The notes: a model not told the origin generated them from the letters alone. A DNA stretch of 64,000 nt from PALSA-188 sp050746185 (GCA_050746185.1 JBOGLA010000002.1:28439-92438), one strand, 5' to 3'; shown: positions 50,115 to 58,479, numbered from the stretch's first letter. Made by a program: numbers and translations.

Positions 50115-50837
50115 TTAGTCGCTCCCGACTGCGGGTGCGCCGGCGTGGCTTTCGATCTCCTGAAAAAGCTGCGCTGTGACGTCGTCCACCGGCTGATCGG
50201 CATTCACGGAAATCAACCTTCCCTGACGCTGGTAATACTGCGCCACCGGCATAGTCTGGCGCTCATATGTTGCCAGACGCTCCTCGATCACCTCGCGACG
50301 ATCATCGTCACGGATGATGAGCGGAGTGCCATCAACATCGCAAAGTTCGTCAACCAAAGGTGGCTGGAGGTGGACGTTATAAATGCGGCCACAGACGGGA
50401 CAGGTTCGGCGTCCAGTAAGGCGCAGCGATAACTTATTATAATCCACGTCAAAGCGGACCACAATCGGCGAACACACGTGACGATTCGGGTTTTCAAGGA
50501 ACTGATGCTTCAAAAACGCGTCCAGCCATGCGGCCTGGGTTTCGGTGCGCGGAAAGCCATCAAGGATGAATCCCCGTTCGCAATCCGTATCCCGCAGTCT
50601 CCAGGCGACCATGTCGCACACTAAATTGTCGGAGACCAACTCGCCCCGGGACATGTTGGCTTCCGCTTTGATTCCCAAATCCGTGCGCCGGTGCACATTC
50701 TCCCGCAGCAGATCGCCGGTGGAAATCTGCGGGATGCTGTAATAATCGGAGAGTCGCTTGGACTGAGTGCCCTTACCGGCGCCCGGTGGTCCAAGCAACA
50801 CAATCGGTCCGATGTTGCGCAATACCTCTTTTGCCAT
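50115..50837 (-). CDS. adk: Adenylate kinase, zinc-type with extended C-terminus
   Basis: Interconverts ATP, ADP and AMP. 240 residues, longer than the usual 210-220. P-loop LLGPPGAGKGTQSKRL, AMP site ISTGDLLRE and GFILDGFPRT. The LID has CPVCGRIYNVHLQPP with a later CD pair, typical of zinc-stabilised enzymes. Spacer to secY carries a modular repeat. Confidence 0.97.
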   Translation of the reverse strand: MAKEVLRNIGPIVLLGPPGAGKGTQSKRLSDYYSIPQISTGDLLRENVHRRTDLGIKAEANMSRGELVSDNLVCDMVAWRLRDTDCERGFILDGFPRTETQAAWLDAFLKHQFLENPNRHVCSPIVVRFDVDYNKLSLRLTGRRTCPVCGRIYNVHLQPPLVDELCDVDGTPLIIRDDDRREVIEERLATYERQTMPVAQYYQRQGRLISVNADQPVDDVTAQLFQEIESHAGAPAVGSD

Positions 50838-50878
50838 CGAACTCGCTGTCTCCAGTTCGCGTCTCGCTCTAAATTCGC

Positions 50879-50955
50879 TGTCGAGCTTCGCTCGACTTGG
50901 ACAGCCCCTTCGACTGCGCTCAGGGCAGGCTCACGAGGGCGGCTGTCCCTACGTG
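50879..50955. repeat. Composite modular repeat, adk-secY
   Basis: TGTCGAGC-ttc-GCTCGAC, then GGACAGCC interrupted by CCTTCGACTGCGCTCAGGGC and AGGCTCACGAGG, then GGCGGCTGTCCCTACGTG. Compared with 48171-48218, the insert sits exactly inside hairpin 2. Confidence 0.85.
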
Positions 50956-50961
50956 CAATGT

Positions 50962-52347
50962 CTACCAGGTGCGGCGGCCGCGGATGCGTCCACTGCGCGG
51001 GGTGAACCCGTCATAGTGACGCATAATCAACTGGGCTTCCACCTGCGTAACGGTATCCATTGCGACACCCACAACGATCAGCAGCGATGTTCCCCCAAAG
51101 TAAAAATTTACACCCAAACCGTTCGTGACCCATGTGGGCAAACGTTCGAAGAAAGCGCCGAGCGCTCCCGGAAGATGGTTGAGGTGGATACCGGCGATCA
51201 TCCATTCCGGAATAAACGAAATGATGATCAAGTAGAGCGCGCCGACGAGAGTGATCCGCGTCAGAATCTCGTTGATGTTGTCGGCGGTGCGCTTGCCGGG
51301 ACGGATGCCGGGAATGAATCCGCCATACTTACGCATGTTGTCGGCGACTTCGTTGGGATTGAAGACGATGGACACGTAGAAATAGGCGAAGAAAATGATG
51401 CCGAGCGCGTAGAGCAACGTATAGAGAGGCTCGCCCCATCCGAGCGCGTGAATCATTCCGCCAAAATAGCGGTTGTCTTTGAGGCCGGCGCCGAGCATTT
51501 GCGGCATGGTCAATATCGAGGAGGCAAAGATGACAGGCATGACGCCGCCAGCGTTAACGCGTAGGGGAAGGTGGGTGGACTGGCCCCCCATAACTTTTCT
51601 GCCGACGACACGCTTGGCGTATTGCACGGGAATGCGGCGCTCGCTGCGCTCCACGTAGACGATGAAAGCGACGATCACGATCATGACCGCGATCAATATG
51701 GCGATGGCGAAGGGAGTAAATGGTCCCCACGCCTGGGTGCTGGCTTTGTCGTAGAGGTCGGCGACGCCGCGAGGCAGGCCGACGACGATGCCGGCAAAGA
51801 TCAGCAGGGACATGCCGTTTCCGATGCCGCGCTCGGTGATTTGCTCGCCGAGCCACATGACGAATGCGCTGCCGGTAGTTAGGGTGAGCATGGTCATCAG
51901 GATGAAGCCGATGCCGGGATTAACGACGAAGCCTCCGCCTTTTTCGAGGCTGATGGCGATGCCGAGAGACTGGACAGCGCTCAGCGCAACGGTCAGATAG
52001 CGGGTCCATTGAGTGATCTTTTTGCGTCCCAGTTCACCTTCTTTTTGCAGCTTGGCGAGAGGCTCATACACCACCGTGAGCAATTGCAGAATAATGGAGG
52101 CCGTGATGTACGGCATGATTCCGAGGGCGAAGATGGTGAGACGGCGAAGCTGACCGCCGGAGAAGAGGTCTACAAAGCCGAGGAACGATCCGCGATTCTG
52201 CTCGAAGAATTGCGCCAGCTTGTCGGCATTAACGCCCGGGGTGGGAATGTGGCCGCCGAGACGGTACACCGCGAGCAGTCCAAGCGTATACAAAATGCGC
52301 TTGCGCAAGTCGGGGATGCGAAAAATGTTGGCAAATTTCTCGAACAT
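50962..52347 (-). CDS. secY: Protein translocase subunit SecY
   Basis: Channel of the Sec translocon. 461 residues with ten hydrophobic helices. Conserved ILYTLGLLAVYRLGGHIPTP at the N-terminus, GIMPYITASIILQLL and ERSERRIPVQYAKRVVGRK in the large cytoplasmic loop, PGKRTADNINEILTRIT late. Its ATG overlaps the rplO stop by one base (TAATG), indicating coupled translation. Confidence 0.97.
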   Translation of the reverse strand: MFEKFANIFRIPDLRKRILYTLGLLAVYRLGGHIPTPGVNADKLAQFFEQNRGSFLGFVDLFSGGQLRRLTIFALGIMPYITASIILQLLTVVYEPLAKLQKEGELGRKKITQWTRYLTVALSAVQSLGIAISLEKGGGFVVNPGIGFILMTMLTLTTGSAFVMWLGEQITERGIGNGMSLLIFAGIVVGLPRGVADLYDKASTQAWGPFTPFAIAILIAVMIVIVAFIVYVERSERRIPVQYAKRVVGRKVMGGQSTHLPLRVNAGGVMPVIFASSILTMPQMLGAGLKDNRYFGGMIHALGWGEPLYTLLYALGIIFFAYFYVSIVFNPNEVADNMRKYGGFIPGIRPGKRTADNINEILTRITLVGALYLIIISFIPEWMIAGIHLNHLPGALGAFFERLPTWVTNGLGVNFYFGGTSLLIVVGVAMDTVTQVEAQLIMRHYDGFTPRSGRIRGRRTW

Positions 52348-52784
52348 TACTGCAAAACCTCAAAGGCGCCGCCGGCTTTGATAATTTTTTCCTGAGCCGA
52401 CTTGGAAAATTTGTGCGCGTGTATGGTGAGGGGGACGGAGAGTTCGCCGTCGCCGAGAATCTTTACGGGATGACTGGTGCTGATGATTCCGGCCTTGCGA
52501 AGGACTTCGGGAGTGATGGTGGTTTCGCCAAGCGCGATGAGCTTTTCGAGGTTGACGACGTTAAATTCCTTGCGGAAGATGTTGGTGAATCCGCGCTTGG
52601 GCATGCGGCGATGGAGAGGCATCTGGCCGCCTTCAAAGCCGCGCATCATGCGGGAACCGCTGCGCGAGCGCTGGCCTTTGTGTCCGCGGGCGGAAGTCTT
52701 GCCCATGCCGGAACCCATGCCGCGACCGACGCGCTTCTTTTTTTCGTTGGCCTTTTTCGGCGCTCTTACGTTTGAAAGATTCAT
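52347..52784 (-). CDS. rplO: 50S ribosomal protein L15
   Basis: 145 residues. MNLSNVRAPKKANEKKKRVG, then GSGMGKTSARGHKGQRSRSG and FEGGQMPLHRRMPKRGFTN. A globular C-terminal domain follows. Late assembly protein of the large subunit. Confidence 0.97.
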   Translation of the reverse strand: MNLSNVRAPKKANEKKKRVGRGMGSGMGKTSARGHKGQRSRSGSRMMRGFEGGQMPLHRRMPKRGFTNIFRKEFNVVNLEKLIALGETTITPEVLRKAGIISTSHPVKILGDGELSVPLTIHAHKFSKSAQEKIIKAGGAFEVLQ

Positions 52785-52811
52785 AATTGCTTTGCGTCCG
52801 ATTGAAAATCT

Positions 52812-52833
52812 GAGACGTAGCGAGCTACGTCTC
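52812..52833. repeat. GAGACGTAGC palindrome, rplO-rpmD
   Basis: GAGACGTAGC-ga-GCTACGTCTC, a perfect inverted repeat of the family at 15047-15107. Confidence 0.85.
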
Positions 52834-52845
52834 TACGACGTTTTT

Positions 52846-53061
52846 TTATTCTACGATCTCGACCAGGTGCGGAACTTTTGCCACCATGCCGCGGATGGCC
52901 GGCGTGTCGGGACGGTCAATGACCTGGTTCAGCCGGGTGAAGCCCAGTCCCTTAATTACAAGCTTCTGCTTGAATGGGGCGCAAATCGCGGAACGCACCC
53001 ACTTCAGCTGAATTTTTCCAGCCGCCTTGCCCGATGATTTTGTTGCCAATGCTCTCGCCAT
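52846..53061 (-). CDS. rpmD: 50S ribosomal protein L30
   Basis: 71 residues. Core KIQLKWVRSAICAPFKQKLV and LGFTRLNQVIDRPDTPAIRG. The first 14 residues are a basic extension. It starts one base after the rpsE stop. Confidence 0.96.
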   Translation of the reverse strand: MARALATKSSGKAAGKIQLKWVRSAICAPFKQKLVIKGLGFTRLNQVIDRPDTPAIRGMVAKVPHLVEIVE

Positions 53062-53062
53062 T

Positions 53063-53575
53063 TTAGTTCAATTCCTCGACCGTTTTTCCGCGCATATTTG
53101 CCACGTCGGCCCGGCTTTTTAAATGCTTCAGGGCGTCGAAGGTCGCTTTAATTACGTTGTGAGGGTTGGTGGTGCCGATGGATTTTGTGAGGACGTTCTG
53201 GATTCCGGCGGAGGTCATGACCGCGCGCACGGCGCCGCCGGCGATTACCCCGGTGCCTTCGGGAGCGGGCTTCAGCAGGACCTTGCCTGATCCGTAACGT
53301 CCCAGAACCAGGTGGGGGATGCTGGTTTGAGTGAGATTTATTTTGATCAAATTTTTCTTCGCCGACTCGATTCCTTTACGGATCGCCTGGGGAACCTCTT
53401 TCGCTTTTCCGGAGCCGTATCCGACAACGGCGGCGGTGGGATCTCCGACCACGACTAAGGCGGCGAAGGACATGTTCTTGCCTCCCTTGACCACTTTTGT
53501 AACGCGGTTAATGGAGACTACCTGGTCTTTCAGCTGGTAGGAATTCGCGTCGAGCTTTTTAATGATTGTTGGCAT
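53063..53575 (-). CDS. rpsE: 30S ribosomal protein S5
   Basis: 170 residues. Double-stranded RNA-binding N-domain with VVSINRVTKVVKGGKNMSF, VVGDPTAAVVGYGSGKAKEV, then RPAPEG-type loop LKPAPEGTGVIAGGAVR. Contributes to decoding accuracy with S4. Confidence 0.97.
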   Translation of the reverse strand: MPTIIKKLDANSYQLKDQVVSINRVTKVVKGGKNMSFAALVVVGDPTAAVVGYGSGKAKEVPQAIRKGIESAKKNLIKINLTQTSIPHLVLGRYGSGKVLLKPAPEGTGVIAGGAVRAVMTSAGIQNVLTKSIGTTNPHNVIKATFDALKHLKSRADVANMRGKTVEELN

Positions 53576-53635
53576 AAGAACTCATATTTAATTTCGTAAC
53601 TTCAAATTCTGTTGCATTTCAGACTGGGAACAAGG

Positions 53636-53715
53636 AATCGCTAGAATGCCGACATAAAAATTCAGTTCTCAGTTCTCAGTTCTCGGATCTCAGTTCTCAG
53701 TTCTCAGATCAGGCA
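53636..53715. repeat. CAGTTCTCAGTTCTCAG spacer, rpsE-rplR
   Basis: Tandem CAGTTCTCAGTTCTCAG words between 53663 and 53711 in a 175-base spacer. Complement of the GAACTGAGAACTG words in other spacers. Confidence 0.8.
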
Positions 53716-53750
53716 TTCATATTACCCAATCACAAAATTGCCGGGTTCTT

Positions 53751-54116
53751 CTAGAATTTCAGTCCGGCTTCGCGGGCTGCATCGGCCAGGGCTTTTACGC
53801 GTCCGTGGTAGATGTAGCCTCCGCGGTCAAATATGACTTCATTGATTCCCTTCGCCTTGGCGCGTTCGGCGATCGCCTTGCCCACTTCTTTGGCTGCGGC
53901 GAGGTTTCCGCCGTTCTTGCGTTCGCCCTTCTTGCCTTCGGCGGAATGGGCCGAGACCAGAGTGGCGCCCTGGACATCGTCAATCAGCTGAACGTACACG
54001 TGGTTCAGCGAGCGGTAAACATTCAACCTCGGGCGCTCCGAAGTGCCGAGAATTTTTTTTCGGATGCGCTCATGCACGTGCCGCCGTTTCGAGTTCTTGG
54101 ATGAAATTGTAAGCAT
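53751..54116 (-). CDS. rplR: 50S ribosomal protein L18
   Basis: 121 residues. RHVHERIRKKILGTSERPRL, NVYRSLNHVYVQLIDDVQG and the C-terminal FDRGGYIYHGRVKALADAAR. Binds 5S rRNA with L5. Confidence 0.97.
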   Translation of the reverse strand: MLTISSKNSKRRHVHERIRKKILGTSERPRLNVYRSLNHVYVQLIDDVQGATLVSAHSAEGKKGERKNGGNLAAAKEVGKAIAERAKAKGINEVIFDRGGYIYHGRVKALADAAREAGLKF

Positions 54117-54159
54117 GTTTCTGTCCTTCGTCGTTCGTCACTGCGAAAAAACCAAACAC

Positions 54160-54233
54160 TGTCGAGCTTTGCTCGACTTGGCCCCTTCGACTTCGCTCAG
54201 GGCAGGCTCACGAGGGCGCCCGTCGCTCCACGG
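54160..54233. repeat. Composite modular repeat, rplR-rplF
   Basis: TGTCGAGC-ttt-GCTCGAC, then CCCCTTCGACTTCGCTCAGG, GCAGGCTCACGAGG, and GCGCCCGTCGCTCCA. It combines pieces seen separately at 50879-50955 and 50061-50107. Confidence 0.82.
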
Positions 54234-54235
54234 GT

Positions 54236-54775
54236 TTATTTTGCGCCGGTCTTGCCGACTTTCTTCTTCAGGCGTTCTCCCGCATAACGGACGCCTTTGT
54301 TCTTGTACGGATCGGGCGGCCGCAGGCTGCGCATTTCGGCAGCCACCTGTCCCACCTTCTGGCGGTCAATGCCGGTGACCGTCAACTTTGTCTGCTTCGG
54401 ATCCACGGTAGTTTCGATTCCGGATGGCAGGGGGTATTCGATGGGATGAGAATATCCCAAAGTAAACACCACTGTGCCTTTACCCTTCATCTCGGCGCGA
54501 TAGCCGATGCCGACGATTTCCAAGTCCCGAGTCCACCCTTTGGTGACGCCTTCCACGGCGTTGTTCACCAACGCGCGCGCGAGGCCGTGCACGGCGGCCT
54601 GGGAATCATTTTCGCGCACCGCGACAAGATGGCCATCCTGTTGCTCGATTCGAATGCCGGCAGGAAGCGACGTGTCAAGCTTACCTTTGGGCCCCTGAAC
54701 GGCAACGATGTTGCCTTCGATTTTTACCGTCACCCCTTTGGGGAGCGGGATCGGTTTTTTTCCAATTCGTGACAT
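54236..54775 (-). CDS. rplF: 50S ribosomal protein L6
   Basis: 179 residues from ATG 54775, where MSRIGKKPIPLPKGVTVKI begins; the frame extends 24 codons upstream without family similarity. The conserved C-terminal RPPDPYKNKGVRYAGERLK is present. Lies near the sarcin-ricin loop. Confidence 0.97.
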   Translation of the reverse strand: MSRIGKKPIPLPKGVTVKIEGNIVAVQGPKGKLDTSLPAGIRIEQQDGHLVAVRENDSQAAVHGLARALVNNAVEGVTKGWTRDLEIVGIGYRAEMKGKGTVVFTLGYSHPIEYPLPSGIETTVDPKQTKLTVTGIDRQKVGQVAAEMRSLRPPDPYKNKGVRYAGERLKKKVGKTGAK

Positions 54776-54892
54776 AAAGGCGCTCTTGGCTGCTAGCTTC
54801 CAGCTAGCGGGTTTCCGTCGTCGGCTTGTGTGCCCGACAAACGGCAATTGTCAATCCGGTCAAAATTACCGCCGCCGTGTCCTCAAAAATTA

Positions 54893-54920
54893 AATCCGGT
54901 TCTCAGTTCTCAGTTTCGTT
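54893..54920. repeat. GGTTCTCAGTTCTCAG spacer fragment, rplF-rpsH
   Basis: A short run of TTCTCAGTTCTCAG words in the 164-base spacer. Confidence 0.65.
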
Positions 54921-54939
54921 CCGACAGTCTGATGGTCCT

Positions 54940-55338
54940 CTACCAGACTTCGCACAACAGTTCGCCGCCCAAGCCTTGTTTGCGGGCCTGACGGCCAGTC
55001 ATAACGCCCTGAGGCGTGGTTAAAATATTGATGCCCATACCGCCCAGCACGCGCGGAATTTCGGTGCGGCGCACGTAGACGCGGCAGCCTGGCCGCGAAA
55101 CGCGGGCAACATTGGAAATTGCAGCTTCGTTATTGTTTCCGTATTTCAAATAGACCCGGATCACCTTGTGGCCGTCTTCTTCGGTGGCCTTGAAGTTCGA
55201 GACGTATCCTTCTTCTTTCAAGATGCGGGCAATCTCCAGCTTCAGTTTGGAAACCGGAATATCCACCTTCTGGTGCCGGGCGTTAATCGCGTTGCGAATG
55301 CGCGCCAGCATGTCTGCGACCGGATCGGTCAACCTCAT
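54940..55338 (-). CDS. rpsH: 30S ribosomal protein S8
   Basis: 132 residues. DPVADMLARIRNAINARHQK at the start, KLKLEIARILKEEGYVSNFK, and the C-terminal GMGINILTTPQGVMTGRQAR. GGAG lies ten bases before the ATG. S8 commonly autoregulates the spc operon. Confidence 0.97.
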   Translation of the reverse strand: MRLTDPVADMLARIRNAINARHQKVDIPVSKLKLEIARILKEEGYVSNFKATEEDGHKVIRVYLKYGNNNEAAISNVARVSRPGCRVYVRRTEIPRVLGGMGINILTTPQGVMTGRQARKQGLGGELLCEVW

Positions 55339-55396
55339 GTTTTGCTTCTCCTACGTTACAGTGTGGCGCGGGCCCTTGCCCGCGACCCCCAAATCC

Positions 55397-55621
55397 CTAC
55401 CAGGACGACTTTGACACTCCTGGAATTTCGCCGCGCAATGCCAGACCCCGGAAACACAGGCGGCAGATGCCAAACTTTCGCAGATAGGCTCGCGGCCGTC
55501 CGCAAAGTTTGCACCGGTTATGCCTTCGGGTGGAAAACTTCGGCGTATCTTTTTTACTGCTATGCGCGTCGTCAAATTTCTTTTCGATTTTCGCGTCTTT
55601 CACTCGCTTTGCTGTGGTCAT
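55397..55621 (-). CDS. rpsN: 30S ribosomal protein S14, zinc type
   Basis: 74 residues, the short zinc-binding form (typically 61) with about 13 extra N-terminal residues. NRCKLCGRPRAYLRKFGICR, LCFRGLALRGEIPGV and SSW; the four cysteines bind zinc. Located between rplE and rpsH as usual. Confidence 0.96.
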   Translation of the reverse strand: MTTAKRVKDAKIEKKFDDAHSSKKDTPKFSTRRHNRCKLCGRPRAYLRKFGICRLCFRGLALRGEIPGVSKSSW

Positions 55622-55649
55622 TGATTCCTTTGTTCAATCGGTGTATTTC

Positions 55650-56276
55650 TCACGCCCGGAACGGCATGCCCAGATGGCGAAGCAGCGATCTTGCTTCATC
55701 ATCGGTGCGAGCCGTTGTAACAATGGTGACGTTCATGCCTTTTTGCTTGTCCACTTTTGCATAGTCAATTTCCGGAAAAATCAATTGATCGCGCAGGCCG
55801 AGAGTATAGTTGCCGCGTCCGTCGAACGATTTGGTCGAAACGCCGCGAAAATCACGAACCCGGGGCAGCACCACGCTCACCAGCCGGTCGAAGAACTCGT
55901 ACATGCGATCGCCGCGCAGCGTGACCATCGCGCCAATCGCCTGGCCTTCGCGGACCTTGAAGGCGGCAATGGATTTTTTGGCACGGGTGACGACCGCCTT
56001 TTGCCCGCTGATCTGGCCAAGTTCATTGATCGCGGGATCCATGAGTTTCGCATTCTGCGTGGCCTCACCGACGCCCATGTTCACCACGATTTTGTGCAGA
56101 TGGGGCACTGCCATCGGATTCTTTCGTTCCAGTTCCTTCATCAGGCTGGGCGCAACTTCCTTGACAAAGCGCTCTTTCAGCCGCGGCGTCTCTTTGGCGC
56201 TGTGATGCGCGATCGCGGGAGGCGCTTTCTGCTCCTGCTTCTTATCGTCTTGCCGATCTTTTTTCTCTCTGGCCAT
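55650..56276 (-). CDS. rplE: 50S ribosomal protein L5 with charged N-terminal extension
   Basis: 208 residues versus about 179 in E. coli. The first 30 residues (KKDRQDDKKQEQKAPP) are Lys/Gln/Asp-rich. Core: KNPMAVPHLHKIVVNMGVGE, KSIAAFKVREGQAIGAMVTL and FDGRGNYTLGLRDQLIFPE. Binds 5S rRNA. Confidence 0.97.
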   Translation of the reverse strand: MAREKKDRQDDKKQEQKAPPAIAHHSAKETPRLKERFVKEVAPSLMKELERKNPMAVPHLHKIVVNMGVGEATQNAKLMDPAINELGQISGQKAVVTRAKKSIAAFKVREGQAIGAMVTLRGDRMYEFFDRLVSVVLPRVRDFRGVSTKSFDGRGNYTLGLRDQLIFPEIDYAKVDKQKGMNVTIVTTARTDDEARSLLRHLGMPFRA

Positions 56277-56310
56277 GTGGCTTACCTTCTCAGATCTGTT
56301 TCTGCCGTCC

Positions 56311-56400
56311 CTACGGGACTCAACCCCGGGCCGGCTGCCTACCCAGGGCTTACGCCCTGGGCTAAATTATTCCGCCCCTTCGGGGCTGGCCACCGAGGCT
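56311..56400. repeat. Composite hairpin repeats, rplE-rplX
   Basis: CCCAGGGC-ttac-GCCCTGGG (56342-56361) and GCCCC-ttc-GGGGC (56374-56386). These match the pair at 49999-50043 with compensating base changes. A smaller GTCCC-tac-GGGAC precedes them. Confidence 0.85.
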
Positions 56401-56485
56401 GCCAGCGTATCAGGGTTCTTTTAAATCCAGCTTGGCCGCTTATGGAACTTCCTGGCACCGTAGCCAAATCCTAAGAGCCAAGAAC

Positions 56486-56827
56486 TTATTTTTCCAGCGT
56501 GGTTCCACACTTTTTGCAAACGCGCACTTTCCGGTCTCCGCGAACTTCGCGGCCCACCCGGACCGGGCCACAGGTGGCGCAAACCAGTTGTACGTTGGAA
56601 AGCGAGATGCGGCTTTCCTGGTCGGCGATTCCGCCCTTGATGTTGCGCTGCGGATTGGGGCGAACATGCTTCTTGACCAGCATGACGTGTTCGACCAGAA
56701 CCTTGCGGTCGTCGGGGAATACGCGAAGCACGCGGCCTTCTTTGCCTTTGTCACGACCCGTGATCACCTTCACAACGTCGTTGCGCCGGATATCCACTCG
56801 AAAATGTTTTCTGATTACTGTCTTCAT
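56486..56827 (-). CDS. rplX: 50S ribosomal protein L24
   Basis: 113 residues from ATG 56827, preceded by GGAGCTGGAA; a GTG four codons upstream is less likely. KOW motif VVKVITGRDKGKEGRVLRVF, plus C-terminal cysteine pairs CATCGPVRVG and CKKCGTTLEK of the zinc-containing form. Initiates large-subunit assembly. Confidence 0.96.
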   Translation of the reverse strand: MKTVIRKHFRVDIRRNDVVKVITGRDKGKEGRVLRVFPDDRKVLVEHVMLVKKHVRPNPQRNIKGGIADQESRISLSNVQLVCATCGPVRVGREVRGDRKVRVCKKCGTTLEK

Positions 56828-56839
56828 TTCCAGCTCCAC

Positions 56840-56986
56840 AAAACCAAATGCATATTGTTTAAGTACACTTCCCGCGAAACCAAATGCACAGGTCCTTCGC
56901 TTCGCTCAAGATGACAGCTTGTTTAAATAAACTTCCCGCAAAACCAAATGCATAGGTCCTTCGCTGCGCTCAGGATGACAGCGTAA
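56840..56986. repeat. Tandem right-half elements, rplX-rplN
   Basis: Two near-identical units of about 67 bases: ACTTCCCGC.AAACCAAATGCA followed by AGGTCCTTCGCTTCGCTCA and GATGACAGC. The AAATGCATAGGTCCTTCG text is the reverse complement of CGAAGGACCTATGCATTT in the elements at 33101-33791, so this is the same family. Confidence 0.82.
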
Positions 56987-57358
56987 CTAGATAACCTCCG
57001 GAGCCAGCGACACGATCTTGAGAAATCTCTTTTCACGCAACTCTCTCGCGACCGGCCCGAAGACGCGGGTTCCGACCGGCTCTCCGGTTTCGTTGATGAG
57101 GACTGCGGCGTTCTGATCGAAGCGGATATAAGTGCCGTCGCGGCGGCGGTATTCCTTGCGCGTCCGGACAATCACCGCTTTCACCACCGTGCCTTTTTTT
57201 GCCTGCCCATCGGGAGAAGCCTCTTTCACGCTGGCGGTAACGACATCGCCAAGGCCCGCGCGCAGGCCGGTGGACCCGCCCAGCGGCAGAATCATCTGGA
57301 GCTTGCGCGCGCCGGAGTTGTCGGCGACTTCGAGCATGCTTCTCATCATTACGCCCAT
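56987..57358 (-). CDS. rplN: 50S ribosomal protein L14
   Basis: 123 residues. MLEVADNSGARKLQMILPLG, GDVVTASVKEASP, KAVIVRTRKEYRRRDGTYIR and the C-terminal GTRVFGPVARELREKRFLKI. AAGGAG lies eight bases before the ATG. Contacts 16S rRNA at an intersubunit bridge. Confidence 0.97.
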   Translation of the reverse strand: MGVMMRSMLEVADNSGARKLQMILPLGGSTGLRAGLGDVVTASVKEASPDGQAKKGTVVKAVIVRTRKEYRRRDGTYIRFDQNAAVLINETGEPVGTRVFGPVARELREKRFLKIVSLAPEVI

Positions 57359-57385
57359 AATTAATCTCCTTAGAGCGGAGGCCAG

Positions 57386-57709
57386 CTACGAGGCTACTTC
57401 GGTGACGTTCGCCTCCGGCGCAAGCGCCGTCCGCCGCACGATCTGCTTCAGCCGCCATCGCTTCAGCTTCGACATGGGCCGCGTCTCTTCGAGGCGGACG
57501 ACATCGCCGATGTGGGCTTCGTTTTTTTCGTCATGCGCGTAAAACTTTCTGGCTTTTGAAACCACGCGGCCATAGAACGCATGCGACTTTTTGCGGACGA
57601 CCTCGACGACGATGGTCTTGCGCATGCGGTTTGATACCACTTCGCCCACTACTTCTTTGCGCCGCCCCGCCGCGACTGGCGCGCCTGAATTATTTTCGGT
57701 CTCTGCCAT
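57386..57709 (-). CDS. rpsQ: 30S ribosomal protein S17
   Basis: 107 residues, about 20 longer than usual at the N-terminus. Core RRKEVVGEVVSNRMRKTIVV, YGRVVSKARKFYAHDEKNEA and IGDVVRLEETRPMSKLKRWR. ATG 57709 overlaps the rpmC stop by one base (TGATG), and GGAG is eight bases upstream; a GTG one codon earlier is possible. Confidence 0.96.
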   Translation of the reverse strand: MAETENNSGAPVAAGRRKEVVGEVVSNRMRKTIVVEVVRKKSHAFYGRVVSKARKFYAHDEKNEAHIGDVVRLEETRPMSKLKRWRLKQIVRRTALAPEANVTEVAS

Positions 57710-57924
57710 CACTTCTTCTCCGTGGTTCCGGTTGCGGCAAGTTCGCGCTCGCGGACAATGGTTTTTACCCGGGCAATATCTTTGCGCAGGCCCCGAATCT
57801 TTTTCAAGCTTTCCGTTTGTCCCATGTTGAGCTGGAACTTCAATTTGAAAAGCTGGTCATTCAGTTCGTGCTCCTGATGCCGGAGTTCTTCGTCGGTAAA
57901 ATTTCGTGCCTTATCGCTGTTCAT
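57709..57924 (-). CDS. rpmC: 50S ribosomal protein L29
   Basis: 71 residues, all helical. ARNFTDEELRHQEHELNDQL, FKLKFQLNMGQTESLKKIR and GLRKDIARVKTIVRERELA. Near the tunnel exit, where trigger factor and SRP dock. Confidence 0.96.
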   Translation of the reverse strand: MNSDKARNFTDEELRHQEHELNDQLFKLKFQLNMGQTESLKKIRGLRKDIARVKTIVRERELAATGTTEKK

Positions 57925-57939
57925 AATCGGTTCCCACCC

Positions 57940-57972
57940 GAACTGCAGATTCCTCGCTGCGCTCGGAATGAC
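57940..57972. repeat. Right-half element between rplP and rpmC
   Basis: GCAGATTCCTCGCTGCGCTC followed by GGAATGACAA: the reverse complement of the TGTCATTCCGAG half-element. Confidence 0.75.
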
Positions 57973-57987
57973 AATTATTAATATTTC

Positions 57988-58407
57988 CTACCGCACTACT
58001 GACTCTCGTTTCACAAAACTAGTACGCAGCGGAAGTTTGTGCGAGGCTAACCGCATTGCCTCGGTGGCGTCCGCCAGGGTTACGCCTTCCATTTCGAAAA
58101 GAATTTTCCCGGGACGAACCACCGCGACCCAATGGTCGGGCGCGCCCTTGCCTTTACCCATGCGGGTTTCGGCGGGCTTTTTGGTGACGGGCTTGTCCGG
58201 AAAAAGGCGAATCCATATTTTTCCGCCCCGTTTGACAAAGCGCGTCATGGCCACGCGGCTGGCTTCAATCTGGCGGTCGGTGATCCATCCCGGCTCGAGA
58301 ACTTTGAGCCCATAGTCTCCGAAAGACAGTTCGCTTCCGCGCCAGGCTTTGCCGGCCATGCGTCCGCGCTGCTGCTTGCGGTACTTAACTTTTTTTGGCA
58401 TTAACAT
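57988..58407 (-). CDS. rplP: 50S ribosomal protein L16
   Basis: 139 residues. MPKKVKYRKQQRGRMAGKA, FGDYGLKVLEPGWITDRQIE, RGGKIWIRLFPDKPVTKKPA and METRMGKGKG-type loop (ETRMGKGKGAPDHWVAVV). Binds near the A site. The start could also be the Met two codons later. Confidence 0.97.
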   Translation of the reverse strand: MLMPKKVKYRKQQRGRMAGKAWRGSELSFGDYGLKVLEPGWITDRQIEASRVAMTRFVKRGGKIWIRLFPDKPVTKKPAETRMGKGKGAPDHWVAVVRPGKILFEMEGVTLADATEAMRLASHKLPLRTSFVKRESVVR

Positions 58408-58479
58408 AAAATCTGCTCTTAATGGTTAGCCTCGCTTAGCTCAGTCGAGGCTATTTGAAAAACAGTTCTCAGTTCCCAG

